In this document: positions 35,801-47,100 of the stretch, in pieces | How the letters are laid out: the number at the start of each line of letters is the position of its first letter | Numbering within the stretch: the stretch's first letter is position 1 | Source: Sipunculus nudus | Taxonomy: Eukaryota > Annelida > Sipuncula > Golfingiida > Sipunculidae | Direction: 5' to 3' | Assembly (NCBI GenBank): GCA_026874595.1 | Contig: CM049306.1 | Coordinates: 108,089,142 to 108,153,141 of the forward strand | DNA length: 64,000 nt | The notes under the pieces: generated by a model | The model's database searches: none | The model's input: the letters and a program-made list of their open reading frames with translations, nothing else | Told to the model about the DNA's origin: nothing | Program-made: the position numbers and the translations under genes

Positions 35801-38693
35801 ATGTACCACTGATGATCAGGTGTCATCTTTGTAGACACATTAACCATGTTGTTACTGTTTGTGCATGTATTCCAACAATCCATAACCCTTGTGCTTCATT
35901 AACCATTCCTATCTGGTCACTTAACGTCCTGGTCATTAACTGCAGCCACATGGTGTGCAATATGTCACATTTTTAACATTTTTTTTAACCAGCTAACACA
36001 GAATTACATGGTGTGTCATGATGGCAGACACAAAGACTGTCAGATGAATTATGTTCTTATTTGAAAGTGAACGGAATGACGTAAATAGTAAAACTTTATC
36101 ATGTTGATATAATACAATCTGTCTCTTGTATATTAGATTGAATGTTTGATCCCTTGTTGTTTTGTTGTAATACATACTTCTTCATATTCAAGTAAAGTAT
36201 TATTTTTACATGGTTTGGTTGTAGACTCTTATTCTGGTATTTTCTGTACATACACAACTACTGGTAATGTTGATCCTCAGAAATCTTCATTTGCTTCCCC
36301 CCCCCCCCTCCCCCAACCTCTCATATGATGTATGTTTCTGTCAATCATTGAATTTGGCACCATGTAACCTGACAGATAATCTCAATTTATTAAAGTTGTC
36401 AGCATGTCAAAGTCTTTAATGAAACTTTTATTTTTTTTTCTTCAGAATATTATTATTTCAAGTCACTGTAATAAGGTAAGTGAAGGTGTGACATTACCTT
36501 AAGGCCTCATGATGTATTTGTTTAAAGATATCTATAGCTGTTGTTTGGAACATCCCAGTTAAGGACACTGACAGGATCATTGATTTTGCCCATTATTGAG
36601 AATTTCCCGTAACATATCTCTCGGAAAAATTTATTTGGACCTCATGAAGTGTCTGTAATAGAGAGGTGTCCTTTATAAAGGATTGCCCATATAACTAATT
36701 ACTTTTTATTACTAATGAATCAGCTTTCTCACTTGGGATACTTAATGCTGATGGGGGTAACATGGACAGGTCATGTTTAAACAAGGAGTAGGGGTTCACT
36801 GTTTTTTATCTTTATGAACATCTCAAAATTATTCAGTTATTTATCATATTTGGGTTAATTTATCATAATTTTCATGTAAAATGATATTATTGTTAACAGT
36901 TTTGATATGATAACCTCATCTTAGATACAGCATGATACTCTGTCAGTTAACCTACAGGAGAAAAATGCTGCATTTGCCACATGGCCTTTTTTACTCAATA
37001 TCTTTGCATCTACTTTTAGTCAGTCCTTCTGTTCTTCATTGTAATACCTGTATACACATTTTGAGAAAGATCTATAATATAATAATCATATATTTGAATT
37101 TAAATCTCAGACTTTTCTTCAGCAAGATCTATCACATAAACCAACATTTAACAGAACTGGAGATTTGTGGTCGGTTTTAGGGATCTCTGGTTTATTTATC
37201 AGTTGATTATAGAATTTCTGTTCCAGGCTATTGAGCTGAGAAGTCCATATGACCTGACAAATCTGTATCCTTTTTAATCATCCTGTCAAATTATATTTGT
37301 TACCATGTACTTTTTGTGGTATTTATTTGGTATTATACATCTGTGGTAAGTTTCATGAGATTTATGTGACAGATTTATATAAAACAAGAAACATTTGCTT
37401 TGCATTATGATTTCCACAGAAACGTAAAATAAAAAGAATGTTCAGATTTGTCAGGATGAAAATACTGACACTTTTTGTATAAGTTTTGTTTTGACCTTGA
37501 CCTTTCTCAGGGGGCAGTTATTTGGCCTCACAGCAGCTCAAGCAAAAGATGCTGTGACTACAAACTGCAGAGCTGTGTTACAACATGCAGGTAAGGAGTA
37601 ATAACACAGGTGCAAAATAGAACAAATCAAAGTATATAAAGATGTAACGGGTATAACTTATTGAAAATTCTTTCAGGCAGCTACTCTGTAATCAGACCCT
37701 CTAAGGGTCATTCTATATCCCTTTCCTGTTTTCATTTCTTTTAGATTTCTGACTAATTCTGACACTATTTAAATTTATATTCACAGCAATATCTTTTCAA
37801 CCTTTTTTATATCTTTATATAATTTTCAACAGTTCCAACTAAGAGGGTTTACTGAAGATTATTGAAAATCATTGAAACTTCAAAATGATATGCAATATTT
37901 TTGTCCAGAAAGAATTGATATATATCATGGCATTCTAGTTGCCCATTTTGAGTGCGCTTTAGTGGTTGGTAAACAGTAAAGGGTTAAACCATTCTGTTTT
38001 ATAAAATTATCTTGTTTACATCACATTAACATTTCTCAGGCACATCACACAATTGATTTGTGCCATACTGGTATTTACAGCTGAACTGCTACATGTATAA
38101 TGTTCTAAACTGCAATACATCTGTTTTGTATGAGGATATGGAAAAGGATTTTCCAATACAACTTATTCTTTTAGTCACCTTGTGGATTAATCAATGCTAG
38201 ATATGCAAAGAAATTATCAAATGAGCATTATTTTATCAAACAGTTGTTTATACTACATAACATTTTAAGGTGTCATAATGAAGTTGCTTTAAAAAGTATA
38301 TTTTTGTGAAATGTTGCCACATTTATTTTACTGTTAATTGCTCAATGGCAAGACAGTTGCGTCTGCCTTTATATGCATTCTTAACACTGTTTAAAGATAT
38401 TAAGCTTGATTTTACTGTTATTGATTACCTTTCATTCCAGAAGATGAGTGGTAGTCAGGTATTTGTAAATTTTAAAGAAATATGCCAAAAATAACAGGAA
38501 TGTGTTTGAAATCATGAGAATACTATAAATAGACAGTTATTTCTCTTTTTTTACAGCCTCAAGAAAAACAGCTAAGTGTGTTTTATCACTGAGAAAGATG
38601 AACCCAGGAGAAGATGATCATAAAAACAAAGAGTCGGACAATAACTCTCAGTCCAGTGCAGATGCACCTCCACAAAAAAAACTCAAGTCATGA
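26727..38693 (+). CDS. RPP30: Ribonuclease P/MRP protein subunit p30, 11 coding exons, about 283 aa
   Basis: Subunit of nuclear RNase P (tRNA 5' maturation) and RNase MRP (rRNA processing). Exons: 26727-26802 (tentative), 28979-29058, 29532-29594, 30648-30722, 31369-31434, 33277-33366, 35491-35607, 36446-36475, 37227-37264, 37511-37590, 38557-38693. Phases close from exon 2 to the stop; the tentative exon 1 ends in the required phase 1. Landmarks shared with human p30: GFGVVAVENYIEEF (human GYSVVAINHIVDF), RLTMVLSDPSQ (RLTIIVSDPSH), YDIVAVVPTDKKMFH, DIDIISLDLTQRLPF, ALEHGLHFEIQYCPAIRD, NIIISSHCNK, TTNCRAVLQHA. The human protein is 268 aa. The tail is lysine-rich, as in human. Two introns are notable: intron 5 ends in a 22-fold repeated acceptor, and intron 9 is U12-like. 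Confidence 0.93.
27267..28772 (-). mobile_element. Palindrome-ended repeat element with tandem core (reverse copy)
   Basis: One end is the palindrome ATCCACCAAAACAAAGTTTTGTGGAT (27273 on); the other holds GTAGTCACTTGTCGACTAC followed by AGTATTCTAGTT. Both match, in reverse, the ends of the element at 42768-43945. The interior has 130-150 bp units with GGTGCCACC(T)-type cores and CATGTCCATAGATCTTGGA. Lies in RPP30 intron 1. Confidence 0.6.
28979..29058 (+). CDS. RPP30: RPP30 coding exon 2
   Basis: Encodes GFGVVAVENYIEEFQTRGKK then SKKQGK. Acceptor TTGTAG, donor GTCAGT; starts needing one upstream base and ends in phase 0. Confidence 0.93.
29532..29594 (+). CDS. RPP30: RPP30 coding exon 3
   Basis: Encodes VPELPTPQQCLAPEDKLPHV K, the variable loop before the conserved RLT segment. 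Acceptor TTCAG, donor GTAAGA, phase 0 at both ends. Confidence 0.85.
29653..29990 (+). mobile_element. tRNA-derived SINE
   Basis: The head TGGTAAGGGGTAGAGCAC (A-box like) and GTGAGTTTGAATC (B-box like, 29701-29713) are spaced as in a tRNA gene, followed by a non-tRNA body and no CCA end. It has no intact cloverleaf, so it is a SINE rather than a tRNA gene. It lies in RPP30 intron 3. Confidence 0.6.
30648..30722 (+). CDS. RPP30: RPP30 coding exon 4
   Basis: Encodes GRGQKLKQLSRLTMVLSDPS then QVLAL; RLT(M/I)xVSDPS is a hallmark of the family. Acceptor ATCAG, donor GTAAGT, phase 0. Confidence 0.93.
31369..31434 (+). CDS. RPP30: RPP30 coding exon 5
   Basis: Encodes QSPAVRAYDIVAVVPTDKKM FH. The acceptor is GCAGCAG, a tandem NAGNAG site, so the first Gln may be optional. 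Donor GTAAGT, phase 0. Confidence 0.93.
32401..33276 (+). repeat. 40-bp minisatellite repeating the RPP30 exon 6 acceptor
   Basis: Each unit reads TATGATATATGGTTATTTG then TTAACTCTTTCAGCATGCC(A/T)G. I count 22 TTTCAGCA sites including the real acceptor at 33274-33276. Units carry a branch-like TTAAC, a pyrimidine tract, AG, and the first exon bases. Distal units mostly have CATGCCAG; the exon-proximal block from about 33000 has CATGCCTG, identical to the exon. Confidence 0.95.
33277..33366 (+). CDS. RPP30: RPP30 coding exon 6
   Basis: Encodes HACSYADIDIISLDLTQRLP then FDIRKQFISL (human IACTHLDVDLVCI...KLPF). The first eight bases CATGCCTG are also part of each nearby unit of the upstream minisatellite. 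Donor GTAATT, phase 0. Confidence 0.94.
33681..35303 (-). mobile_element. Near full-length pearl/Helitron-like element (reverse copy)
   Basis: It begins TTTTTAGCTCAGCTGACTAT...GTCATCTGAGCTATAGTCAT and ends GTGACCCATGGGTCCCTTGT, the reverse of the 8701-10610 copy. The interior strings TTAGATCTGAATTTTGCAA and CAGTACCTTAAATTTTGCCC recur in HPSE intron 1. It fills most of RPP30 intron 6 and has no coding frame. Confidence 0.65.
35491..35607 (+). CDS. RPP30: RPP30 coding exon 7
   Basis: Encodes ALEHGLHFEIQYCPAIRDAS then ARRHIISTVHSLNTFLKGK. Acceptor TCACAG, donor GTCAGG, phase 0. Confidence 0.95.
36446..36475 (+). CDS. RPP30: RPP30 coding exon 8 (30-bp microexon)
   Basis: Encodes NIIISSHCNK (human NVIISSAAER). 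Acceptor TTCAG after a long T run, donor GTAAGT. Confidence 0.92.
37227..37264 (+). CDS. RPP30: RPP30 coding exon 9
   Basis: Encodes AIELRSPYDLTN plus CT of a Leu codon (human PLEIRGPYDVANL). The donor GTATCCTTT matches the U12-type consensus. Confidence 0.93.
37265..37510 (+). other. Putative U12-type (minor spliceosome) intron of RPP30
   Basis: The 5' splice site is GTATCCTTT, the full U12 GT-subtype consensus. Near the 3' end GACCTTGAC (37493-37501) fits the U12 branch site TTCCTTRAY at seven of nine bases, with the branch A at 37500, ten bases before the intron's last base. The flanking exons join in frame only with this donor. Confidence 0.8.
37511..37590 (+). CDS. RPP30: RPP30 coding exon 10
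   Basis: Encodes GQLFGLTAAQAKDAVTTNCR then AVLQHA (human GLLFGLSESDAKAAVSTNCRAALLHG). Acceptor TCTCAG, donor GTAAGG, ends in phase 1. Confidence 0.95.
38557..38693 (+). CDS. RPP30: RPP30 coding exon 11 with stop
   Basis: Encodes SRKTAKCVLSLRKM (human ETRKTAFGIISTVKK), an acidic/Ser-rich stretch and QKKLKS, then TGA at 38691-38693. Acceptor TTACAG. Confidence 0.94.
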
Positions 38694-38698
38694 ATAAA
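38693..38698 (+). terminator. RPP30 polyadenylation signal overlapping the stop codon
   Basis: AATAAA begins on the last base of the TGA stop, so the 3' UTR would be only a few tens of bases if it is used. No competing AATAAA is seen in the next 200 bp. Confidence 0.5.
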
Positions 38699-38699
38699 T

Positions 38700-41000
38700 C
38701 TATTATTATTGCATTATGGTTTTTTTTTTTTTTGGTTAGTAGTTTTAGTCATCTGAGCCCTGTTGACGGGCCTTTATCTCTCATCTTAAGATATCTCAGC
38801 ATCTGATCATCCCAGCCTCTGATTGTCTGGCTGTCTGTTAACAGGGCACAATGTGAAATGTTAAATTTTAATCCAGGGAGGGCCTTTGGGTATCTCTTTT
38901 GGAACAGGCAATAAGGGCACAGTGACCTATATTTTTTTAGGCATAGGACAAGGACATTAGAGCCAGACTCTTCTTTGTGTTCAGTGCTGCTGTGCAGATA
39001 TTTGTGACAAATCATAATACAAAAATGATGCCTCATCTACACAGAATCAAATAATATTTTAGTTGTCTTATTGATTGCATTTTCTAGGCTGTTACTTGTG
39101 TGTAATGTCTGTTACAAAATATACCAACAATGGGAACTGCTGTTTCAAATTTTATAGTTACATTAATCTTGTTACTAGCTAGTATGTGCCTAAAAGGTAC
39201 AGGTGGCCCCACCTTTACCCACCTGTTTTCTGCAAGTCCGAATGTCACATTCTTTTTTTTTTTCAAAGTTTAACAAATATAATCCTTCAGCTTTCATATT
39301 ATGCATTACTATTTAGTTTAATTAATCGCATTTGCATTCAGTACAAAAAGTGAAATGGCCAGTAACTTATAGGCAAATGAATCGGAGAAACCATAGAATT
39401 TTTTCTAAGGACAACCTGTCTATTATTGCAAAACACTCTAAATACAGAGAAACAACAAATTGTCGTAAAAATTTTTAATACATGCAAATAATTTTCTGAT
39501 TATCTCTTTCAACTATGAACAGAATCATTATATCACAGATCTAGACAAAGCAAGGTATTTCGCAAGGGAGTGGATGTAAACCTAAAGAACATTAGAAGGT
39601 GGGGGGGGGGGGATTGTGCCATTTCCAAACAAAGATTTAAAGCTTTACCCCCAGAGCGAGTCACCAAGAGAACACTCAATCTAAAATTATTATAGGATGG
39701 TAAACTGTGCATTGATAAATTCCTAAATGTTCTCTCCTATAAATTAGCACATAACCAACTTCAGCAATGGTTCATACTAAACCATGTAACAGTTTACACA
39801 TCCTGCACACAGAGGCATCAAGCTCTCATTGAGTAATTAAAATATTCTCAGGTGTAATATAATTTAATATTTTAATAAAAATAAAAACAATGATTCCATT
39901 TTATTCATACGGATCATACAAATAGTTATAACAAGAGCACCACAAAGGTGCATAATAAGCCTGTTGTATGTCTTCTGACCTCATTAAAAATATTTATTAA
40001 GCATCAGTTTTGCATATGAGTCCAATATGCATTGTATTAAGCTAGCACAATATACAAATACTGGTAAACTTAAAGATGGGGAGGGCCTACAGTAAGCACT
40101 GAAGAAATAAGTTCAGCAAAAATGCTGTCAAAAGTTAAATTACTGCTTCATTTTCAGTCCCTATAACCTTATTTTCCATAGTAGGTATAGATAGTATATG
40201 AGAGAGCATCATCCTAGCCTAAAGTCCATGTTCTCTGTATTCACTACTACCTATTATCAATAATTATTTTTTGGTATTAGACAAGAGGCGGTAAATCTTA
40301 ACCCTCAGGTTTGTGCTCAATCCCTTTGGTAAATGATTCAAACATAGCTTATATATAGCAATACTTTATACAAAACTTGAAGATTTCATGCTAATCAGTG
40401 CTGATTCAATATGATGCAAGTTTCAGCAGAAATAAAGTTCTTAGACGATAAAGACACAGGAACACAGTTACACAGATTAGGTAGGGTAGGAACATATCAA
40501 AATGTTTTGTTGATAGCATTAAAAGATGCCTTGTTAACAGAAATCTTACCAGATGGATTGCTGAACAATGTTCAGTATTTGACGATGACAATCACTCCTT
40601 TTATGTGTGATGTGTCATTAAAACCTGTGACCTTGCAATATATAATAATAAGAAGAAGAAGAAATGTTCAACATTTTAGAGCCACCACAGAGAATGTTCT
40701 GTCTCCATTGGTCTTCTGGTTTGTTCTAGGTACCGCTAACTTGAGAAGAGGTTTATGTTTGGCATGTACATCTCCAGCAGCTAAGTATTAAAGCCAGGTA
40801 CCAGTAATTTCCTTGCCTTGAAGGCTATCTAGGGAATCTTGTAGATAATCGCCTGTCTCACAGGCAGCCAGTGAAGCTGACCAAGTACAGGTGAGACATG
40901 TTCATGTCTTGGAATGTGAAGCAAAGATCTGAATATTCTTGAGCCTTTGACATTCTCTAAGCACTAGATGATGGTTTAAGTAACAACACTGGTCGTCAGT
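38700..41000. other. Intergenic/3' UTR space between convergent RPP30 and HPSE
   Basis: No conserved coding exon is seen. It holds a third copy of the short repeat (39932 on) and probably the HPSE 3' UTR; the nearest AATAAA in HPSE orientation is at 39993-39998, about 1 kb beyond the stop. The 126-aa open frame at 40411-40791 has no recognisable domain. Confidence 0.4.
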
Positions 41001-41178
41001 TTATATGTTGAGACTTCCCCGTGAGCAGGCTTTGGCTTGAACATCCAGCAACACCCAAAATCCAAAAGTCCTTGGTGGTAGTATTACAGGTTGTCCTGGC
41101 GGTAGTTTCCTGGGGGTCAGTGGAGGTAGTCTGTCATCTGGTGTCAGGGTCAAAACTTTACCATTTAATGCCACATAA
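41001..41178 (-). CDS. HPSE: HPSE coding exon 10 with stop
   Basis: Encodes YVALNGKVLTLTPDDRLPPL (human SVQLNGLTLKMVDDQTLPPL), LPPRTFGFWVLLDVQAKAC and TAA at 41003-41001. Acceptor TTACAG. It restores the C-terminal strands expected of heparanase. Confidence 0.94.
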
Positions 41179-44100
41179 CTGTAAAATGTTAGATATTGAT
41201 TAGAGCACAGTTTTTAACCAATGATATCCAAGCATACAAAATAAACTATGTGCCACAGAATTATGAAAGAAACTGTTCCTTTTACAATTAATTGATGTTT
41301 TTCATGAGAAAATACCTATTAAATTTGATCTTTTCAATATTTTTATATCAATTTCTCCAAAATCATAAAAAATCTATCAGGGTTTTAAAGACATGCAGGT
41401 GAAATGGCTCTGTAACAAGAGACACATCACTTTTACATTTTAGCTGTATCATAATAAGGCTGCTACATGTAACAGGCCTTTTCCACAAGCATTGACACTA
41501 AGAATAAATCTCTCTCCTGGTTCGGGTCAATTGAGCCAGAAATTCAGTTTTTGTTAAATAAAACTGGAAACATGCCACAGACTCCAACATAAACCTCAAA
41601 TTTAAGGATATGACAGAATTCCTGACATATTTAATTTAGACAAAACAAAATAAGATCTTTCTTGGTCAACACAGCAGACCAGAATCTCTAGTGTTGGTCA
41701 TCACCAACAGATGTTGCTAGTGTGGTGGAAAAAGTCTATCGTCAAATAACTTCTAAATAACGAAGAATAAAACTCTGGTGAGAGTAACCTTGACTTGAGC
41801 CCCATCTCATCGCCTGGGGTCAGTAGGTACTCCTGAATCTCTGACAGTCCCTGTGACGTCGTGGTTACCACTATCTTCACTGTATGACTCTTCAGATTCA
41901 TCCCAAATAATGTGATGGAGCCTGAGGAACTGCTGCAATCAAAGTAACTGAATGGCTGTGATCAAAATAACTGAAGGAACTGAACTGCTGCAATCAAAGT
42001 AACCAAACCGCTGCGTTGAGTTGTGTCTCAAATGAACATTTTTCTTTATTTCATGAATGGATTCATTCAAAATAGCTGCCTATATGGAGCTCTTTATAAA
42101 TGAGTTAAGAGCATAGCTGTAAGCAGTCCATTTTATTATATTTAATTCTGTACTTATTACTACTAACTTAAAAAGACCTGAATTTAAACCAGTGAAAAAC
42201 ATTCAAGAACAACCCTGCAACTGGACAATCGACTTAGCTCACCAATTCATTCAAAGGCCCTAAGGGGCTAAACATTTCTGTGTGTTCCGATTCTAGTTTT
42301 AAAAAATTATAGAAATTTCTACCGTCAGCTTAGAGGTATGGTATATATGATAAAGGTTACATTATGCCTATAGACTGTAACAAAATATTTAACCATAGCA
42401 CTGAAACACTCCCCGCCCCTGAGGGTAGGTGCTAGGTGTAATCAGCCTTACCTGTTTGACACTGTACAGTGGGTATACATGCGTACAGACCCTTCTTCTG
42501 TGTCACTGCTGGACACATTTAACACGGTCTGCCCCACCAGCTGTTTATGAAGCAATGCTAGCCAGTAGTCCTGAAATAAACATGTTCCTAATTCTGTAAT
42601 ATCATTTCAGAAAAAAAAGTTATGAGCAGCCCTTTAAAAAGTAACAGAATATGCTTTATAACATACTTTATACAAAATGGGTATAAAGGCCAGGCCACAC
42701 TTACCGCTGCTCTGTGTGGCACTGTGCAGCATAGCACAGCACTGCGCGGAGCTCCAAGTACTATACTCAACTAGAATACGGGTAGTCGACAAGCGACTAC
42801 GTGTATCCGCCTAAATCAGAGTGGAACGGGTGAAGTGAGGCATGGATTTAGTGGCAAGGGGAAATAGAGTGTTGCATATTAGCATGGATGTCTGCAGCCA
42901 AATTGTGTATGTAGGTTGCCCCCCCTACCACAAAATCCAGAAAGCCATCCAAGTTGTATACATATGCAAAATTTAAGGCAGATAAGTCAAACCACTACAT
43001 GTATATGAGTGATTTTAGCCTGTGGCAGACAAACAGATGGATGCTGAGCAAAAATGGTTGCAGGTGACGCCACCAGTTTTGCTAATGATAAAGAGCTATG
43101 TGAGAACTATACACATGCAAAACTTTGGCACAATCTGTCAAACGGTTCCCAAGATATGAGCTTGGATGTCTGCTGCATAAACTTGAATGCAGGTGGCGCC
43201 ACCTGTCATAAAATCAAGAGAGCTGTCGGGGATGTATAAACCTGCAAAATTTTAGGCAGATATGTCAAACCACTGCCGAGATATGAGTGATTTTATCCCA
43301 TGGCAGACAAACAGACAGGAGCTGTGCAAAAATGGCTGCAGGTGGCGCCACCAGTTTTGCGTATGATGAAGAGCTATGTGAGATCTATACACATGCAAAA
43401 TTTTGGCCCAATCAGTCAAATGGTTCCCGAGATATGAGCTTAGATGTCTGCAGCATAAACGTTAATGTAGGTGGCGCCACCTGTCATAAAATCAGAAAAG
43501 CTATCCAGGATGTATACCCATGCCGAATTTCAGGTGAATTAGTCAAGTCACTGCAGAGATATGAGTGATTTTAACCCAAGGCAGACGAACAGATGGACAC
43601 TGTGCAAACATGGTTGCAGGTGGCGCCACCATTTTTTGTGTATGTTATAAAGCTCTCCAAGGGCTACATTTGTGCACAAAAATTTTCCTGATCCGTCAAA
43701 CGGTTCCCGAGATATGTGGGTTTATGTGTGGAAACAGACGCACAAACAGACGCAGAGCGCAGTGGAAAGGTCAGAGGTCAAAACAAAATCGGGGTGCAGC
43801 AGTTCACATGTGACCCGAACATAATCCAAGGTTTCGTAAAATTCCGCCCAGCGGTTACGGAGGAGTTCTCCGGACACCTACGTGGCGGCGGCGGCGGCGT
43901 GCAGCTGAAAACATAGTATCCGCAAAACTTTGTTTTGGCGGATACAATTAACCACTGGAAATTTTTGTGGTGCTTCAAAGCGGAGAAAGCATTGGTGCAG
44001 TGCAGCACAGCGTTCAGTGTGGCTGGGCCTTTAGACATTATTATTTGCAAATTAGATGTTCACTCAGATGTACATTTTGTTTATGTAAATACATGTATTA

Positions 44101-47100
44101 ATCCTGGATTTCCATAACACTTGGTTAGCAGCAGTATACATTTTCACAATAGGGTTACAAGAAGCATGTTCTAGGAGACAGGAGGTCAAAATGAGTTACT
44201 TTGACAGTGATAAGATCATATATTATTACAATAAAGATTTATAGCTTGTTTGGGTAGGGAATATGAGGGGCATATTTGAAACAATAAACATTTTTTAATT
44301 TTCAACCAAGAAAACATTCTTCAAAAGTAAAGACATTTCTAAAATTTGCAGCCTTAAATAAGCATGCTGGATATGAGCAGGTAACACAAAACATCAGGAT
44401 ATTTCTCCTTACATATACAATTTAACACAACTACGCTGAAATTCATGGGGATGAAATAATGTGCTTCCTACTAATGATGAGTTTATTGATAAATCAATAT
44501 ACTCTTCTGTCTGAAACCTTAAATTTGTGAAAAAAAAAATACTTTACCCTAACACAGGTGAGGTTTGCCATAGTGTACACGGAACTTTAAGGTATCTGTT
44601 TTGTAATACAGTTACAATAGTAATATCACCTTTTATGGTTAATATTTACTTATTCATATGGCAGCTTATTCATGCACTTACTGGCAGAGGAGCTAGGTTT
44701 TGATCTATCATGCCATAGTGACCACCATACCAGGACTGGCGTATAACAACCTCAATACCACGCAGGGCAGCTTGTCCTAGTTTGTCCAAGTAACTGTAAA
44801 ACACACCATATGACATTGTAAAATGAAAACAAACAATACAAAATTAATTTGAATGAGTTATCATTAATTATTAACCTGTAACATTATATGATAGAATGCA
44901 AGTTGATATACATATATAATAGTGAATAAAATCAAACGAAATAATAATCATATACAAGGAAACCGCAAAATTATGACCACCAATGGCACCTTGATATAAG
45001 TTTACACATAATCAAGGTGGCGAACTAAGCGAGGACTGATATAAAGAGCAAAAGAGAATTGGGACCATGAGAAAGTAGCTATTTTGAAGTGGTTACTATA
45101 CCGAGGTATTTGTTAGGCAAGGCTTTAAAACAACATTTACCCTTAATACATGTTAAAACCATGTATTAATTTTAATATTTTGACTAACAGGAATCCTGCA
45201 GCGTATCTATCAGAGAGATGCTCTGCTCCACCTCCCCAGGCAGACCCAGTCTCTCCTAGCCAGATCGGGGTTCTCATCAACCCTTCAGCTGTCACAGTTT
45301 TCTTTATGTCCTCAGCTTGTGAGGGGAACATATCAAGAATATCTGGATCTATGAAATCATCCACTGTGGCTGTCCTACCATCCATGTAGTACCTAAAGTG
45401 ACAAGTGTTATATACTCTGATGTATGTATGTCCAATCATTAGCAATATAACATGTGCTTACATCATTTGATAAATTATGTATAAATGTATGTATATGACA
45501 TGCATTTAAACAGTGAAGTTGATACAACTGTATGGCTGAAGTAACATTAAGTATCATTCTCTAAAAGCTAAAGACAATACCATCCTGGTTCTCTGACCTA
45601 TCAAACATTTTGTAAACTCCCTTATCAAATGCTGAAGCCATGATAACAGATTTCTGTAATAAATGATATAACCTAAAACCATCAGTCTGAGAAAAATATA
45701 CGAACATAACATAATTTAATACAGGACCTGTAGCCATATCCTGACTTTATCAAAATATAGTGACAGGGATTTTGATAAATATTTTGACATAAAAATATTA
45801 CATGGCACCATGATGAAATTAACTGAAACCTTTGGTTTAAATGTTCTCCTGAATGCTTAATCATGGTTGCATGAGGCAGGTGAATAAAAAGAGAGGATTA
45901 CCAAATTTAAATGCAAAGCAAATGACCACTTGGTCATAATGCTCAGTATAACTGGACTGTCCATTTAAGGCATTAACCTGAATCAAAGCAAACAGTATAT
46001 AGATTAGACAAGTCCAGAAAAATCTATAATATCAGATTGATTCATGAAACTTGTTTGTATTACTCATTATGATGACCTTTAAACTCTGGCCTTAAAGTCT
46101 GGCCTATTATAACCAGATAACCACAGATTCATACTGTTTTAAGAGTGATCTGAAAGGCTTGCTGCCTTGTTTAGTTTTAAAAAAAATATAAAGTTTAAAT
46201 TCTCAAATGATGATTTAAATTTTCATTTTACTTACTGATGCCAGGTGACTGCATTTACTTTATCCTTTACCACATCCAAATACCTGAAATAAAATAATAC
46301 AGTTATAATCTATGTATGTTATACAGTTATAATCTATGCACATTTACAGGTATAATCTAAACATATTTAAAAAAATGTATAAATGTTATTATTGAATGAA
46401 TAAATATATCTTTCAAGTTCCTTTAGACTCTTGATGAGTACACCGAGTATGATATTTTTCAATTAATATAGGAAATAGAAAAGATGAGTTTTTGCTCTCA
46501 GAAAGTATGTCAACATTGATGTCATCATATCACGGATTTTAAAGTCATGAAATTTAAAAATGACCCATTAAACCATTACAAAGGAATCTTAAGACTGTAT
46601 GATGTTCACGAAAAGGTTACAAATCAAGGTCACTCTCACTGCTAAGGCCATGAACATTGATTTTTTATATAAGCTAGCTTCATCCTGTTACAAACTCACT
46701 GTGATGTGATGACTTACTGTTTGAGGTGTTACATACTGTGATGTATTGACTTACTGTTTGAGATGTTACAAACTCACTGTGACGTGATGGCTTACTGTTT
46801 GGGGTATTACAGACTGTGATGTGATGACTTACTGTTTGGGGTATTACAGACTGTGATGTGATGACTTACTGTTTGAGGTATTCTAGACTTTGATGTGATG
46901 ACTTACTGTTTCACAGTTTGGGATATTGCAGACTGTGATGTGATTACTTACTGTTTTAGGTATTCTAGACTTTGATGTGATGACTTACTGTTTCACAGTT
47001 TGGGATATTGCAGACTGTGATGTGATTACTTACTGTTTTAGGTATTATATACTGTGATGTGATGACTTACTCTCTGAACCATTACAGACTCACTGTGATG

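Noticed and set aside
40411-40791. 126-aa open frame between RPP30 and HPSE
   Set aside because: No recognisable domain or splice support; probably chance or repeat sequence in the HPSE 3' UTR.
41701-41788. HPSE ending at a stop near 41701 (read-through of exon 9)
   Set aside because: The C-terminal beta strands would be missing; splicing at 41789 to exon 10 restores the family C-terminus in phase.
43054-43916. Consecutive similar open frames (GGATSFA..., DVCSIN...)
   Set aside because: They arise from the tandem GGTGGCGCCACC units of a mobile element; no domain, and copies are in different frames.
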